Shown one piece after another: positions 45,402 to 53,238 of a stretch of DNA of 64,000 nt. The notes below the pieces were generated by a model, which saw only the letters and a program-made list of their open reading frames with translations, had not been told where the DNA came from and made no database searches. Both the position numbers and the translations under genes were made by a program. Location of the stretch: NCBI GenBank assembly GCA_017531805.1, contig JAFXKG010000002.1, positions 35,294 through 99,293 on the forward strand, written 5' to 3'. The stretch's first letter is position 1. Each line of letters begins with the position of its first letter. Source of the DNA: Clostridia bacterium (GTDB lineage Bacteria > Bacillota > Clostridia > Christensenellales > UBA1242).

Positions 45402-47399
45402 ATGAGTATGAAAATTTTATCGCCTGCAGGCAATATGGATAGTCTTAAAATGGCTGTGTTTAATGGTGCGGATGAAGTGTATCTTGGTGTTAAAGAATTC
45501 AATGCAAGAAACAACATTGAAGGTTTTTCCTTATCTACACTTAAAGATGCGGTTGATTTTGCACATATTTTTGGCGTTAAAATCAATTTGGCGGTTAATA
45601 TTTTGTTTCGTGATGACGAAATTCAAAACGCGGTCGATTTGGTTATTGACGCGTACAACATTGGAGTAGATTGTTTTATAATTCAAGATTGGGGATTAAT
45701 CAATATTTTACATCAAAATTATCCACAAATAGAAATCCATGCTAGCACGCAAATGGGCATACATAATCTTGAAGGTGTTAAAGCGGTTGAAAATTTAGGT
45801 GTAAAGCGTGTAGTTTTGGCACGCGAAACTGAGTTGGAAGAAATTAAACGAATAAAACAAAATAGTGATGTAGAAATCGAATATTTTGCGCATGGAGCTT
45901 TGTGTGTATGTTTTTCTGGCAATTGCTATCTTAGTTCTTACACATGTGATGCAAGCGGAAATCGTGGCAAGTGTAAACAACTTTGTAGGTTGCCATATGA
46001 ACTGTATTTTGGTGACAAAAAATTAAAAAGTGGATATTTGCTCAGTGCAAAAGATTTTAATATGATTGATACGCTTGAAGATTTAAAACAGGCCGGTGTA
46101 GATGTTTTGAAAATAGAAGGCAGAGCAAGAAGACCATTTTATGTGGCAACATCGACAAAGGCTTATAGAGATAAACTAGACGGAAAATCAGTTGATGAGC
46201 AAGAATTAAACTTGGCGTTTAATCGTGGTTTTACTGCTGGTTATTTTGATGGAAATGGACAAATTATATCTAAAATTCAGGGGCACAATGGCATACAAAT
46301 TGGTGTTGTAAGCGATGTTAAGGCTGGTAAAAAATTTAATGAAATTTATATTGAAACAGATTATGATATAGCGCCTAAAAGCAGTTTAAAGTTTTTTAAC
46401 AATAGTGAAGAAGTTTGCAGTATTTCACCGTACGATATAAAGCGTGAAGGACGCAAAACAAAAATCACAACTACTGCAGATATTAATATTGGTGCTACAG
46501 TCAATTTGCTTAGTGATAATTTTAAGGAAGAAACGATTATTAAACAAACAAAAAAACTACCTATTGATATTAAAATTTTTGCAGAGGCAGAAGAAAACAT
46601 CAAAGCAGTTGTAAGTGTGAATAACAATCAAATAGAAATTGTTGGTGATGTGCTTTCTAAAGCAAAATCGAGCCCGCTTACAATAGATGAATTGTGTTTA
46701 AATTTCGCAAAATCAGATTTGTTTGAAGCAAACATTACCGCAAAATTAGGTCAAGTTTTTATACCAAAATCTAAATTAAACGAGTTTAGACGCAATGTGT
46801 TTGAAAAGATTAAACAAGAACTATGCAAAATATCTCGCAAACCAGCAAAAAAGATTGAGCTTAACACAACAAATGATATTGTTGCTTTTGGAGATTTTGT
46901 TATAACCGATAAGTTTGTTGAAACTGACAAAAACAACATAATTTTAGATTTGTATAGTTTTGATAACATTGATGAGATTATTGGCAAGTTTGCAAATAAA
47001 AAGATTTACTTAAATCTACCAAACTTTGCTAGGGCAGAAGATATTGCAATGCTAAAAAATATTGTAAAAAAATATAAACTTGGTGTAGTGGTAAACAATG
47101 CTTATGCTTTAGATTTTGAGTGTGACAAAGTTGCGGGCGGTGGATTAAATGTGTATAATTCTTTTTCTGCCAAATACTACAATATGCCTATTATTCTTGC
47201 AGAAGGTTGCAACTTAAATGCAGAAATTATAAGTATGCCATACATGACCTTGCGTCATTGTCCAATGAAAAATCATTTACAAGCAAATTGTGCTAAATGT
47301 CCATATAAAGATGGTTATACTTATAAAATGCCAAATGGAAAGGTGCTAAAACTTAAACGCAAAAAGATGTCTACTTGTTCTTTTTATTTAACCGATTAA
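45402..47399 (+). CDS. U32 family peptidase (RlhA/YdcP-like)
   Basis: About 665 residues. The N-terminal TIM-barrel half begins ILSPAGNMDSLKMAV and contains VYLGVKEFNAR. The U32 signature cysteines follow (CVCFSGNCYLSSYTCDASGNRGKCKQLCR), and the C-terminal part ends with a four-cysteine cluster (CPMKNHLQANCAKC). Family members of this length include RlhA, which hydroxylates C2501 of 23S rRNA and is thought to use an iron-sulfur cluster. The protease activity of the family name is doubtful. Which subgroup it belongs to is not certain. Confidence 0.85.
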   Translation: MSMKILSPAGNMDSLKMAVFNGADEVYLGVKEFNARNNIEGFSLSTLKDAVDFAHIFGVKINLAVNILFRDDEIQNAVDLVIDAYNIGVDCFIIQDWGLINILHQNYPQIEIHASTQMGIHNLEGVKAVENLGVKRVVLARETELEEIKRIKQNSDVEIEYFAHGALCVCFSGNCYLSSYTCDASGNRGKCKQLCRLPYELYFGDKKLKSGYLLSAKDFNMIDTLEDLKQAGVDVLKIEGRARRPFYVATSTKAYRDKLDGKSVDEQELNLAFNRGFTAGYFDGNGQIISKIQGHNGIQIGVVSDVKAGKKFNEIYIETDYDIAPKSSLKFFNNSEEVCSISPYDIKREGRKTKITTTADINIGATVNLLSDNFKEETIIKQTKKLPIDIKIFAEAEENIKAVVSVNNNQIEIVGDVLSKAKSSPLTIDELCLNFAKSDLFEANITAKLGQVFIPKSKLNEFRRNVFEKIKQELCKISRKPAKKIELNTTNDIVAFGDFVITDKFVETDKNNIILDLYSFDNIDEIIGKFANKKIYLNLPNFARAEDIAMLKNIVKKYKLGVVVNNAYALDFECDKVAGGGLNVYNSFSAKYYNMPIILAEGCNLNAEIISMPYMTLRHCPMKNHLQANCAKCPYKDGYTYKMPNGKVLKLKRKKMSTCSFYLTD

Positions 47400-47419
47400 A
47401 AAATGCTGAATTTAAAATA

Positions 47420-47447
47420 AAAAAAGACAAGCATTTGCTTGTCTTTA
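47420..47447 (+). terminator. Terminator of the U32 gene
   Basis: AAGACAAGC/GCTTGTCTT stem with A and T runs. Confidence 0.75.
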
Positions 47448-47483
47448 ACACAATGATACTTTAAGTATATTGCTTGTCGATGG

Positions 47484-47505
47484 TAATATTTGTTACCAAA
47501 TATTA
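47484..47505. repeat. Perfect inverted repeat, possible operator
   Basis: TAATATTTG and CAAATATTA are perfect 9-base arms around TTAC. It lies between two terminators, away from any recognised promoter. Confidence 0.4.
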
Positions 47506-47513
47506 GTAACATC

Positions 47514-47543
47514 AAAAAAACTGGCGGTTTTGCCAGTTTTTTT
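47514..47543 (-). terminator. Terminator of the 47562 gene (works on both strands)
   Basis: AAAACTGGC/GCCAGTTTT with A and T runs on both sides, directly after the leftward gene. Confidence 0.7.
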
Positions 47544-47561
47544 GATAAATAATCGGTTTAG

Positions 47562-48323
47562 TTAAAATTTATTCCAATATCTTAATATGTAACCAAAAAC
47601 TTTATAATATTCTGGTATGTCTTTGATATTAATCTTGCCTTCAAAATAAGTCTGTGCCAAATGAGCATCATGATATAAAGTCGCTGAATTGTTTGTGTTT
47701 GTATCAATTTTTTTTCTAAAATTTAATATTTTAATTGAATTGTTTGATTTTGGCTGCTTAGAGAATAATTCTTCAGGCATTCTGCCATGGAATTTTATGT
47801 ATGTATGATTTTTAAAATCAAAATTATATTCATAACTGTATTCAATATCTTCGATGGCGTAATTTATATCAAAACTTTCAGGCGCAATGGAACAATATAT
47901 ATCAGTTGTTTTATAAAAATACCAAACAACATCTATAAATTCTTCACATTCTTCATTTGAAGGTGCATTTTTTCCATCATATTCAATAGAATTTCTTAAT
48001 TTAAGCAGTTTGTTAAGTAAAGTTTTCTTAATCAATCCTAATGCTTCCAACTTTTCTATTTTCATTTTATTAGATAGGTGTGAAAAATTTATTTTATTAA
48101 TATTTAATATCTCGAATAAATCTTTTATTCTATAATTCATTGCTTTTCTTAAGTTTGAAATGATATCTTCTCTAAAAGAATTGTTGTTAAATTGCAATAA
48201 AGAATAAGCATGATTAATAATTTCCCACCCTTTGTTGATGCTAACGCTGTCCAAATATTTATGGGTACAAAAATATCCATTTTTTTCATTTATTTCTTCA
48301 TTAAAATCTAAATTTATATACAT
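47562..48323 (-). CDS. Protein of unknown function, HEPN-like features
   Basis: 253 residues, soluble, acidic and helix-rich. KLLKLRNSIEYDGKNAPSNEECEEFIDVVWYF resembles the RxxxxH-like helix pair of HEPN proteins, but the usual His is Tyr here, so RNase activity is doubtful. Isolated gene next to an integrated phage element. AT content is higher than its backbone neighbours, which may mean transfer. No good ribosome binding site is seen. Confidence 0.45.
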   Translation of the reverse strand: MYINLDFNEEINEKNGYFCTHKYLDSVSINKGWEIINHAYSLLQFNNNSFREDIISNLRKAMNYRIKDLFEILNINKINFSHLSNKMKIEKLEALGLIKKTLLNKLLKLRNSIEYDGKNAPSNEECEEFIDVVWYFYKTTDIYCSIAPESFDINYAIEDIEYSYEYNFDFKNHTYIKFHGRMPEELFSKQPKSNNSIKILNFRKKIDTNTNNSATLYHDAHLAQTYFEGKINIKDIPEYYKVFGYILRYWNKF

Positions 48324-48456
48324 ATTTACCTATCATATTCTATATTAACACAAAAAAATTGCATTGTCACATTAAGAAGCAAAATTTTTATATGATTTAT
48401 TAAGTGAACTTACTAATTTGATATGCGTTCTAAAAAATGTTAATGAGTTCAATTCA

Positions 48457-48484
48457 AAAAAAGCACTCATCTGAGTGCTTTTAA
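48457..48484. terminator. Bidirectional terminator near the left end of the phage element
   Basis: AAAAGCACTCA/TGAGTGCTTTT is a near-perfect palindrome with A and T runs. It separates backbone from the integrated element. The next 90 bases contain an AT-rich palindrome at 48524-48548 and are the best place to look for the left attachment site. Confidence 0.7.
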
Positions 48485-48575
48485 TTGGTTGAACATCAGC
48501 CATCTCAGTTGAACCACTAAATTATATATTATTATAAATAATATATAAAATTTTCAAAAAACAGTGATTTTTATG

Positions 48576-48615
48576 AAAAAAGAGCATCTTATTGTTCCTA
48601 AAATGCTCCTTTTAT
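48576..48615 (-). terminator. Terminator of the recombinase operon
   Basis: GAGCAT/ATGCTC stem flanked by A and T runs, overlapping the end of the large recombinase gene. Confidence 0.55.
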
Positions 48616-50126
48616 ACATAACATTTAACATCAAAACATATCGAATATAAGTCGTGTTTAAATGTATTATTTTCAATCATCATACCGAAAATGTCTTCAT
48701 AAATACAAAGGCCCTGATGCTCATTATCATCAGGACCTTTTTTGTAACTATCAGTGTAGTTATAATAGATTTCTATTTTATCATCATATAAAACGATTTC
48801 CTTAATCAAGTATTTAATCATTGTCTGTGGGTTCTTTTTGAGAGATGTTTTGACAAATGATATAATATCTTCTTTTGTTATTAATGACCTTCGATAAGAT
48901 TTTTCTTTTGCAATTTTTAAATTTATTTCTTCTAATTCGTGTTCTAGTTCTTCAATTCTTGTTTTTGTTGAATTGGTTATAATGCCTTTTTCCATACACC
49001 TAACCAAATTGTCTATTGATGTTTGAATTTCTGCTTTTTGACTTTCTAATAAATTAATAACTGTTTTATCATCACCTTTTTCCTTGTGTAATTTCAAAAC
49101 TGATTGAATAATTTTATTTAGACAATCATCATTATCAAATATCTTAAAGGTTGTATCAACTACTAATTTTTCAAGTATATCTTTTCTAATTTGTTCTTTT
49201 TTACATTTTGATTTAAGCTTTTTGCCTAAACATTTATAATATCTCATTACTGTTTTGTTTCTGCTAGTTCCTGTTTCTGAAGATATTGGTCTTCCACAAT
49301 AACCACATTTAACTTTATTCTTTAATAAATATACAACATTGCTATCATGTTTGCCATAGTGATTTTCTATCTTTTTATGTCTAACAATGTTTCCTATCTC
49401 GTCTGGTACAATTTTAGGATAAATGTTTGTATAAACTTCATCTCCATATTTTACAATGCCAGAATACTTTTCATTTGCCAACATATTGTAAATGGTCGTT
49501 CTGCTAAATGGTTTGCCTCTATGTGTTATACCTTTTTCATTAAGTTCTTCCATTATGTCTTTTACATAAACACCAGAGGCATAGTCGTTGTATATTTTTC
49601 TAACAATTTCTGCTTGTTCTTCATCTATTAAAATCTTTTTATTTTCAACTCTATAACCATAAATAAGGTAGCCACCTGTGAAATTGCCATTTTTTCTACA
49701 TTCATACATACCTCTTTTTAATTTTTGTGAGAGTTCTGCTGAATAATATTCTGCCATACCTTCTAATAAACTTTCTAAAATGATGCCTTCTGGTGTGTCG
49801 GGTATGTTTTCCATTGCTGACAATAATCTAATTCCATTATCTTTTAGTGTCTTTTTATTGATAGCCATTTCATATTTATTTCTGCCAAATCTATCAATTT
49901 TATATACTAAAACATAATCCCACGCTTTATTGTTGCTATCTTTTAACATTTTTTGAAATTCTTTTCTGTTATCATTTGTACCAGACATTGCTCTATCAAT
50001 ATAAGTGTTTAATATAACAATGTTGTTTCTTTCAGCATATTCATGACAAACTCTAAGTTGTCCTTCAATAGATTGCTCTGTTTGTTTCTCACATGAGTAT
50101 CTTGCATAAATAACAGCGGTTTTCAT
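48612..50126 (-). CDS. Large serine recombinase (integrase of the phage element)
   Basis: 504 residues. The N-terminal resolvase domain has AVIYARYSCEKQTEQSIEGQ, where the Ser of YARYS is the nucleophile, and YKIDRFGRNKYEM with catalytic arginines. A recombinase domain, a zinc ribbon (CGYCGRPISS and YYKCLGKKLKSKC) and a coiled coil follow. This is the layout of phage integrases such as TnpX/phiC31 types. Its start overlaps the stop of the small paralog by one base. The last ~25 residues look unlike the family end and may reflect the junction side of the gene. Confidence 0.9.
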   Translation of the reverse strand: MKTAVIYARYSCEKQTEQSIEGQLRVCHEYAERNNIVILNTYIDRAMSGTNDNRKEFQKMLKDSNNKAWDYVLVYKIDRFGRNKYEMAINKKTLKDNGIRLLSAMENIPDTPEGIILESLLEGMAEYYSAELSQKLKRGMYECRKNGNFTGGYLIYGYRVENKKILIDEEQAEIVRKIYNDYASGVYVKDIMEELNEKGITHRGKPFSRTTIYNMLANEKYSGIVKYGDEVYTNIYPKIVPDEIGNIVRHKKIENHYGKHDSNVVYLLKNKVKCGYCGRPISSETGTSRNKTVMRYYKCLGKKLKSKCKKEQIRKDILEKLVVDTTFKIFDNDDCLNKIIQSVLKLHKEKGDDKTVINLLESQKAEIQTSIDNLVRCMEKGIITNSTKTRIEELEHELEEINLKIAKEKSYRRSLITKEDIISFVKTSLKKNPQTMIKYLIKEIVLYDDKIEIYYNYTDSYKKGPDDNEHQGLCIYEDIFGMMIENNTFKHDLYSICFDVKCYV

Positions 50127-50518
50127 TATTTATCACCACCTTTTGTTAGTTTGTTGATAAGTTTTTCAAGCATTTCATATTGTTGTCTAAATGGTGAAGC
50201 ATCAATATCTACAAAAATAACTTTAATACCTTTCTTTTTCATTTCATCTGTAAATTTTCTTACTCTTGTGTAAATTCGTCCAACAATAAACATTGAATAA
50301 ATAATGATTGTATCAACCTTTAATTTTTTACAATCCTTTTTCATTTTTTCAAACATTGGGTAAACTTTTAATTTGATGTTTGATGTTTCGCAATAAGTTT
50401 TTACAACTTCCAGATTATATTTGTCTGCACATTGATTGCAATTGTATAATTGCTCGGTAATGCTAGGTTCATAACTTCTGTAAGTTATATGTCTTGCGTA
50501 AATAACAGCTTTTTTCAT
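50126..50518 (-). CDS. Stand-alone resolvase-like domain lacking the catalytic serine
   Basis: 130 residues that align with only the N-terminal catalytic domain of serine recombinases (KKAVIYARH, SITEQLYNCNQCADKYN, VDTIIIYSMFIVGRIYTRVRKF, KGIKVIFVD). The nucleophile position of YARxS is Ile, and the DRxGR motif is replaced by IVGR. No DNA-binding region is present. It cannot cut DNA but could still dimerise with the following recombinase. A role as a regulator or directionality partner is inference. It has an AGGAGG site. Confidence 0.75.
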   Translation of the reverse strand: MKKAVIYARHITYRSYEPSITEQLYNCNQCADKYNLEVVKTYCETSNIKLKVYPMFEKMKKDCKKLKVDTIIIYSMFIVGRIYTRVRKFTDEMKKKGIKVIFVDIDASPFRQQYEMLEKLINKLTKGGDK

Positions 50519-50596
50519 AAATACCTCCTTTTAAGCTTTATTTAAGATTAATCAATTCAAAAACTTGAATTTAGAAACTTTATTAGGGTAATTTCT

Positions 50597-50930
50597 CAAC
50601 TTTTTCCAAAAGTTTTAAAAATTCACCCAAACTTGTCCCAAAAGCAAACTTTGTTTGCCTAAAAGTCGAAAATTTTTTTCGACACCGAAAAAAAATCAGG
50701 AATTGGGAGGAGTTGTCAAAGATACAAAAAAAAATATTGGTTTGTTTTAATCAATATTTTTTTAAAGTCAATATTTTTTTTCTTTGACCACCCTAACAAT
50801 TTCTGATAAATTAAACCACTCGAAAAGGGGAAAACAAAAACAACAAAAGTTTTGGACAAGTTTGGGTAAATATTTGCTTATTTTAGAAAATACTCTACTA
50901 AATTTGGGAAAGTGTATAGAAAAAGTTGCT
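50597..50930. promoter_or_regulatory. Divergent control region with inverted repeats
   Basis: This gene-free stretch lies between the leftward recombinases and the rightward phage genes. ACCCAAACTTGTCC (50625-50638) is perfectly inverted at 50854-50867, and CAACTTTTTC (50597-50606) at 50919-50928. In the centre GTCAAAGA/TCTTTGAC (50715-50788) encloses A/T-rich arms. The outer boxes face away from the centre toward both gene sets, which suggests one protein controls both directions. A replication origin is an alternative. Confidence 0.55.
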
Positions 50931-50958
50931 TACAATCCTTTTTAAAATTGTGTATATT
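50930..50958 (+). promoter_or_regulatory. Promoter of the first rightward phage genes
   Basis: TTACAA, 17 bases, TATATT, directly after the GTTTGGGTA/TTGGGAAAGTGTA/AAAGTTGCT boxes. Confidence 0.5.
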
Positions 50959-50981
50959 GGCAGTAACAAAAGGAGGGAAGT

Positions 50982-51161
50982 ATGCAAGAAATTCATTTAA
51001 AAAAGAATGATACAGGTTTAAATGTTGTGATTAATGATTATCCAAAATTCGATAATATTCCACCAGATATTTTAAATCTATTAATAAGTAGCATTGACAA
51101 TCAACTAACAATTTGTTTAGAAAAGAAACGACAGAAAAAAACGAAAAAAACTCCACCCTGA
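50982..51161 (+). CDS. Small phage protein, unknown
   Basis: 59 residues. The frame opens 5 bases after an AGGAGG-type site, the strongest in the area, and is preceded by a fitting promoter. The N-terminal 45 residues look globular (VVINDYPKFDNIPPDILNLL) and the C-terminus is a lysine-rich tail. First gene of the rightward phage region, a place where regulators or anti-repressors often sit. Confidence 0.55.
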   Translation: MQEIHLKKNDTGLNVVINDYPKFDNIPPDILNLLISSIDNQLTICLEKKRQKKTKKTPP

Positions 51162-51240
51162 CAATAAAAGTATAAAATAGACAAAAAACAAACATTAATA
51201 TCAAAAAATTTTATTGTAATATTAAAGAGGGGTGGCTAAT

Positions 51241-51555
51241 ATGTTATCTTTATTTCAAATTAGAAATGATTTGAAAGCTATAAGATATTATTATTCACAC
51301 AAAGACCTATTTGACAATGCGTTTCAAGAAACCGGTGTGAACGATATTATCTCAAAGGTTCAAATCTATAATCAAATGATAAAGTCGGCGTCTCCGAAAT
51401 TATACCATGTGTATGTAGGATTATATCTGCAAGGCAACACACAGGAGTCGTTAGCTGCCGAATTAAAATACACACCAGAGTATGTACAAATGTTAAATAA
51501 GAAACTTTTAAAATTCTTACAAGAAAATTTAGAATGTGAAAAGGAGTGCGTATGA
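51241..51555 (+). CDS. HTH protein, sigma-region-4-like regulator
   Basis: About 104 residues. The C-terminal half (LYLQGNTQESLAAELKYTPEYVQMLNKKLLKFL) resembles region 4 of sigma-70 factors or LuxR-type helix-turn-helix modules. This kind of short protein is frequent in phages and integrative elements of Firmicutes as a late-gene activator. The ATG at 51241 follows GAGGGG, while a GTG at 51232 overlaps that site. Its stop overlaps the next start (ATGA). Confidence 0.6.
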   Translation: MLSLFQIRNDLKAIRYYYSHKDLFDNAFQETGVNDIISKVQIYNQMIKSASPKLYHVYVGLYLQGNTQESLAAELKYTPEYVQMLNKKLLKFLQENLECEKECV

Positions 51556-51797
51556 AATTAAAAAGACAAGCTCTTCCTATATCAATGAATATTTACAGAA
51601 CAAAATTACATATTGTTAAACAACATGTGGGAATACAATTTGACAACCACGAATATAATGTGGTTATTAGTCATGACATATATTATAAAAGAAATAAGCA
51701 ACGAGATAAGGAATATGAATTTATGTTCAAAGATAGGAAGAACATAGACGGGAAAAGAATTAAGACATCAATGTACACAAAAACTTATGTTGAATAA
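51552..51797 (+). CDS. Small basic phage protein, unknown
   Basis: 81 basic residues, translationally coupled to the HTH gene by an ATGA overlap, with AAGGAG upstream. Contains strand-rich segments (YRTKLHIVKQHVGIQF) and a lysine-rich middle. No family is recognised. A terminator follows at once. Confidence 0.5.
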   Translation: MKLKRQALPISMNIYRTKLHIVKQHVGIQFDNHEYNVVISHDIYYKRNKQRDKEYEFMFKDRKNIDGKRIKTSMYTKTYVE

Positions 51798-51799
51798 CA

Positions 51800-51833
51800 A
51801 AAATGCCATCTTTTAATAAGGTGGCTTTTTTAT
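51800..51833 (+). terminator. Terminator after the early phage genes
   Basis: GCCATCTT/AAGGTGGC stem (one wobble) with T tail. Confidence 0.7.
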
Positions 51834-51843
51834 TGTGTTTTTT

Positions 51844-51903
51844 GTTTGGGTATTGTTGGGAAAGTGTACGATTTTATTGGGTTTTTCGATAGGTAAAGTT
51901 GCT
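51844..51903. repeat. Second copy of the phage control block
   Basis: GTTTGGGTA (51844), TTGGGAAAGTGTA (51856) and AAAGTTGCT (51895) recur here in the same order as at 50860, 50904 and 50922. The 13-mer is identical in both. The block precedes the structural gene operon. Confidence 0.6.
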
Positions 51904-51907
51904 GGTT

Positions 51908-52100
51908 TTCGCCTATAAAATAGCATAAAATGGTAGTGTAATCAATAGCAAGGCGAAGTGTTTTAGATTATTCGACTTGGTGCGATTTTAAAGTAAGGTG
52001 GCCACCTCGCACAGTCGCCGAGAGCGTATGTTCTATTTATATTGTTCTTGTCTTATTGATTACAGGTACAACTTAATATCGCAAAGGCGAATTGCTAATC
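51908..52100 (+). promoter_or_regulatory. Structured leader or packaging/origin element before the structural operon
   Basis: TGTAATCAATA (51937-51947) pairs perfectly with TATTGATTACA (52054-52064). Inside this 128-base span GTGCGA/TCGCAC encloses the palindrome GGTGGCCACC. Other pairs (TTCGCC/GGCGAA) compete with the long stem. No reading frame uses the segment. Candidates are the packaging signal of a filamentous phage, a single-strand origin or a structured 5' leader. Confidence 0.5.
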
Positions 52101-52140
52101 TCTTGCAATAAAAGAGAAATATAATAAGGAGAATTTAAAA

Positions 52141-52410
52141 ATGGCAAAAACCACAACCGTACGTGAAAGAAGATGGGTAACTCCAAACAAAAGAGCTGAA
52201 AGTTACGCATCAGAGTTAAAAGACAAAGTCCACAAGAGAGGACCAAAAGAAGGTAAACCATTGACAGACCTAGAAATTGGTGTTCGTATTGGTTCACTTC
52301 AAATGAAAAATGACCACATAGGCATTTACAAATATACAAAAGCATTAAAGGAAGGCAAGTCGAAAGCCGATGCAAAGAAATATTCAAGAGAAATTGGAAA
52401 AAGAAAATAA
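52141..52410 (+). CDS. Small basic phage protein
   Basis: 89 residues, net positive (RERRWVTPNKRAESYASELKD, final KRK), with AAGGAG upstream. First gene of the structural operon and 13 bases from the next. It may bind nucleic acid. In Ff phages the equivalent position holds replication or ssDNA-binding functions. Confidence 0.5.
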   Translation: MAKTTTVRERRWVTPNKRAESYASELKDKVHKRGPKEGKPLTDLEIGVRIGSLQMKNDHIGIYKYTKALKEGKSKADAKKYSREIGKRK

Positions 52411-52423
52411 GGAGAAATAAGAA

Positions 52424-52783
52424 ATGTCAAATACTACTAAAAAACCAAATAAAATCGTTGTTGAGCGTGAACCTTACGAACTTAACGGAACAACCTATTT
52501 AGCATATTTTATAAAAGGTAATGTTCGTGGTAAAGATGTTAAGGTTAGCGTAGTTCCATTGGATTTCGGTGGATATACTGTGTTAGATATTGTATTTATG
52601 GATGCAATGCAAGCAGAATTGGTGTCAGAACCTTATGAAATTAAGGATGAAAAGACCGGCAGTGTGATTTCAGGTAAAATGTACTCTGTTCGCTCTGTTG
52701 ATGAAAATGGTGAAATTTACGAATGTAGAGTTAAACCAGCAAGAAATTCTGACAAACAACTTCTTCAAATGATTTTAAGATAA
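52424..52783 (+). CDS. Candidate ssDNA-binding protein (gV-like position)
   Basis: 119 residues, mostly beta strands (TYLAYFIKGNVRGKDVKVSVVPLDFGGYTVLDIVF), basic patches, aromatic residues and no membrane segment. A small beta-barrel ssDNA-binding protein must be encoded by every inovirus, and this protein sits just before the coat genes, as gene V does in Ff phages. No direct similarity to gV is claimed. AAGGAG lies upstream. Confidence 0.45.
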   Translation: MSNTTKKPNKIVVEREPYELNGTTYLAYFIKGNVRGKDVKVSVVPLDFGGYTVLDIVFMDAMQAELVSEPYEIKDEKTGSVISGKMYSVRSVDENGEIYECRVKPARNSDKQLLQMILR

Positions 52784-52794
52784 AAGGAGTTCAT

Positions 52795-52992
52795 ATGAAC
52801 GAAAAATTAAAAGCAGTTTTATGGATTTTGGTTGGTGTTGTGGGCACTATCGTTCTATTCAGTTTGATTGTTGCTATTGGTTGCGCGATTAATGGCGTAA
52901 CTTTTGGAGAACAAATTTGTTTATGGTTTGGAAAATCTGCTGGTGCAATAGAACAAGTTGCAGATGCAACAGCTAAAATCACTATGCCATAA
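52795..52992 (+). CDS. Candidate major coat protein
   Basis: 65 residues with one hydrophobic helix (about 8-31, VLWILVGVVGTIVLFSLIVAIG) and a short amphipathic C-terminal helix (GKSAGAIEQVADATAKI). Size and single-helix design fit inovirus coat proteins. The polarity differs from pVIII of Ff, where the acidic part is N-terminal. AAGGAG precedes the ATG. Confidence 0.55.
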   Translation: MNEKLKAVLWILVGVVGTIVLFSLIVAIGCAINGVTFGEQICLWFGKSAGAIEQVADATAKITMP

Positions 52993-53009
52993 TAGAGGTT
53001 TAGTGTTCT

Positions 53010-53168
53010 ATGAAAGGATTATTTTGGACTATTGTAATCATTGTTTTAATAGTGCTTTTTGGAACATGGCCTTTGTCGATCCTTGCAAAGATTTTTGAAT
53101 ATCTTGCTATTGGCTTGGGCTGGTTAGCGGATACATTAAATTTCTTTGGTTGGAACGGATTATTGTAA
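53010..53168 (+). CDS. Second tiny hydrophobic protein, candidate coat or cap protein
   Basis: 52 residues: MKGLFWTIVIIVLIVLFGTW is a membrane helix and the rest is amphipathic (LSILAKIFEYLAIGLGWLADTL). It follows the first coat-like gene by 17 bases and precedes a terminator, so it could be the major coat or a tip cap of the VII/IX type. It has only GAGG as ribosome binding site. Confidence 0.5.
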   Translation: MKGLFWTIVIIVLIVLFGTWPLSILAKIFEYLAIGLGWLADTLNFFGWNGLL

Positions 53169-53170
53169 GA

Positions 53171-53215
53171 CAAAGAGCACTATTTAGATTTTTCTATCTA
53201 GTGCTTTTTTGCTTA
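53171..53215 (+). terminator. Terminator after the coat-like genes
   Basis: AGCACTA/TAGTGCT stem with inner pairing and a six-T tail. A partial terminator after the coat gene, favouring coat expression over downstream minor proteins, is also found in Ff phages. Confidence 0.75.
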
Positions 53216-53238
53216 TAAATCAAAATAAGGAGTAAACA

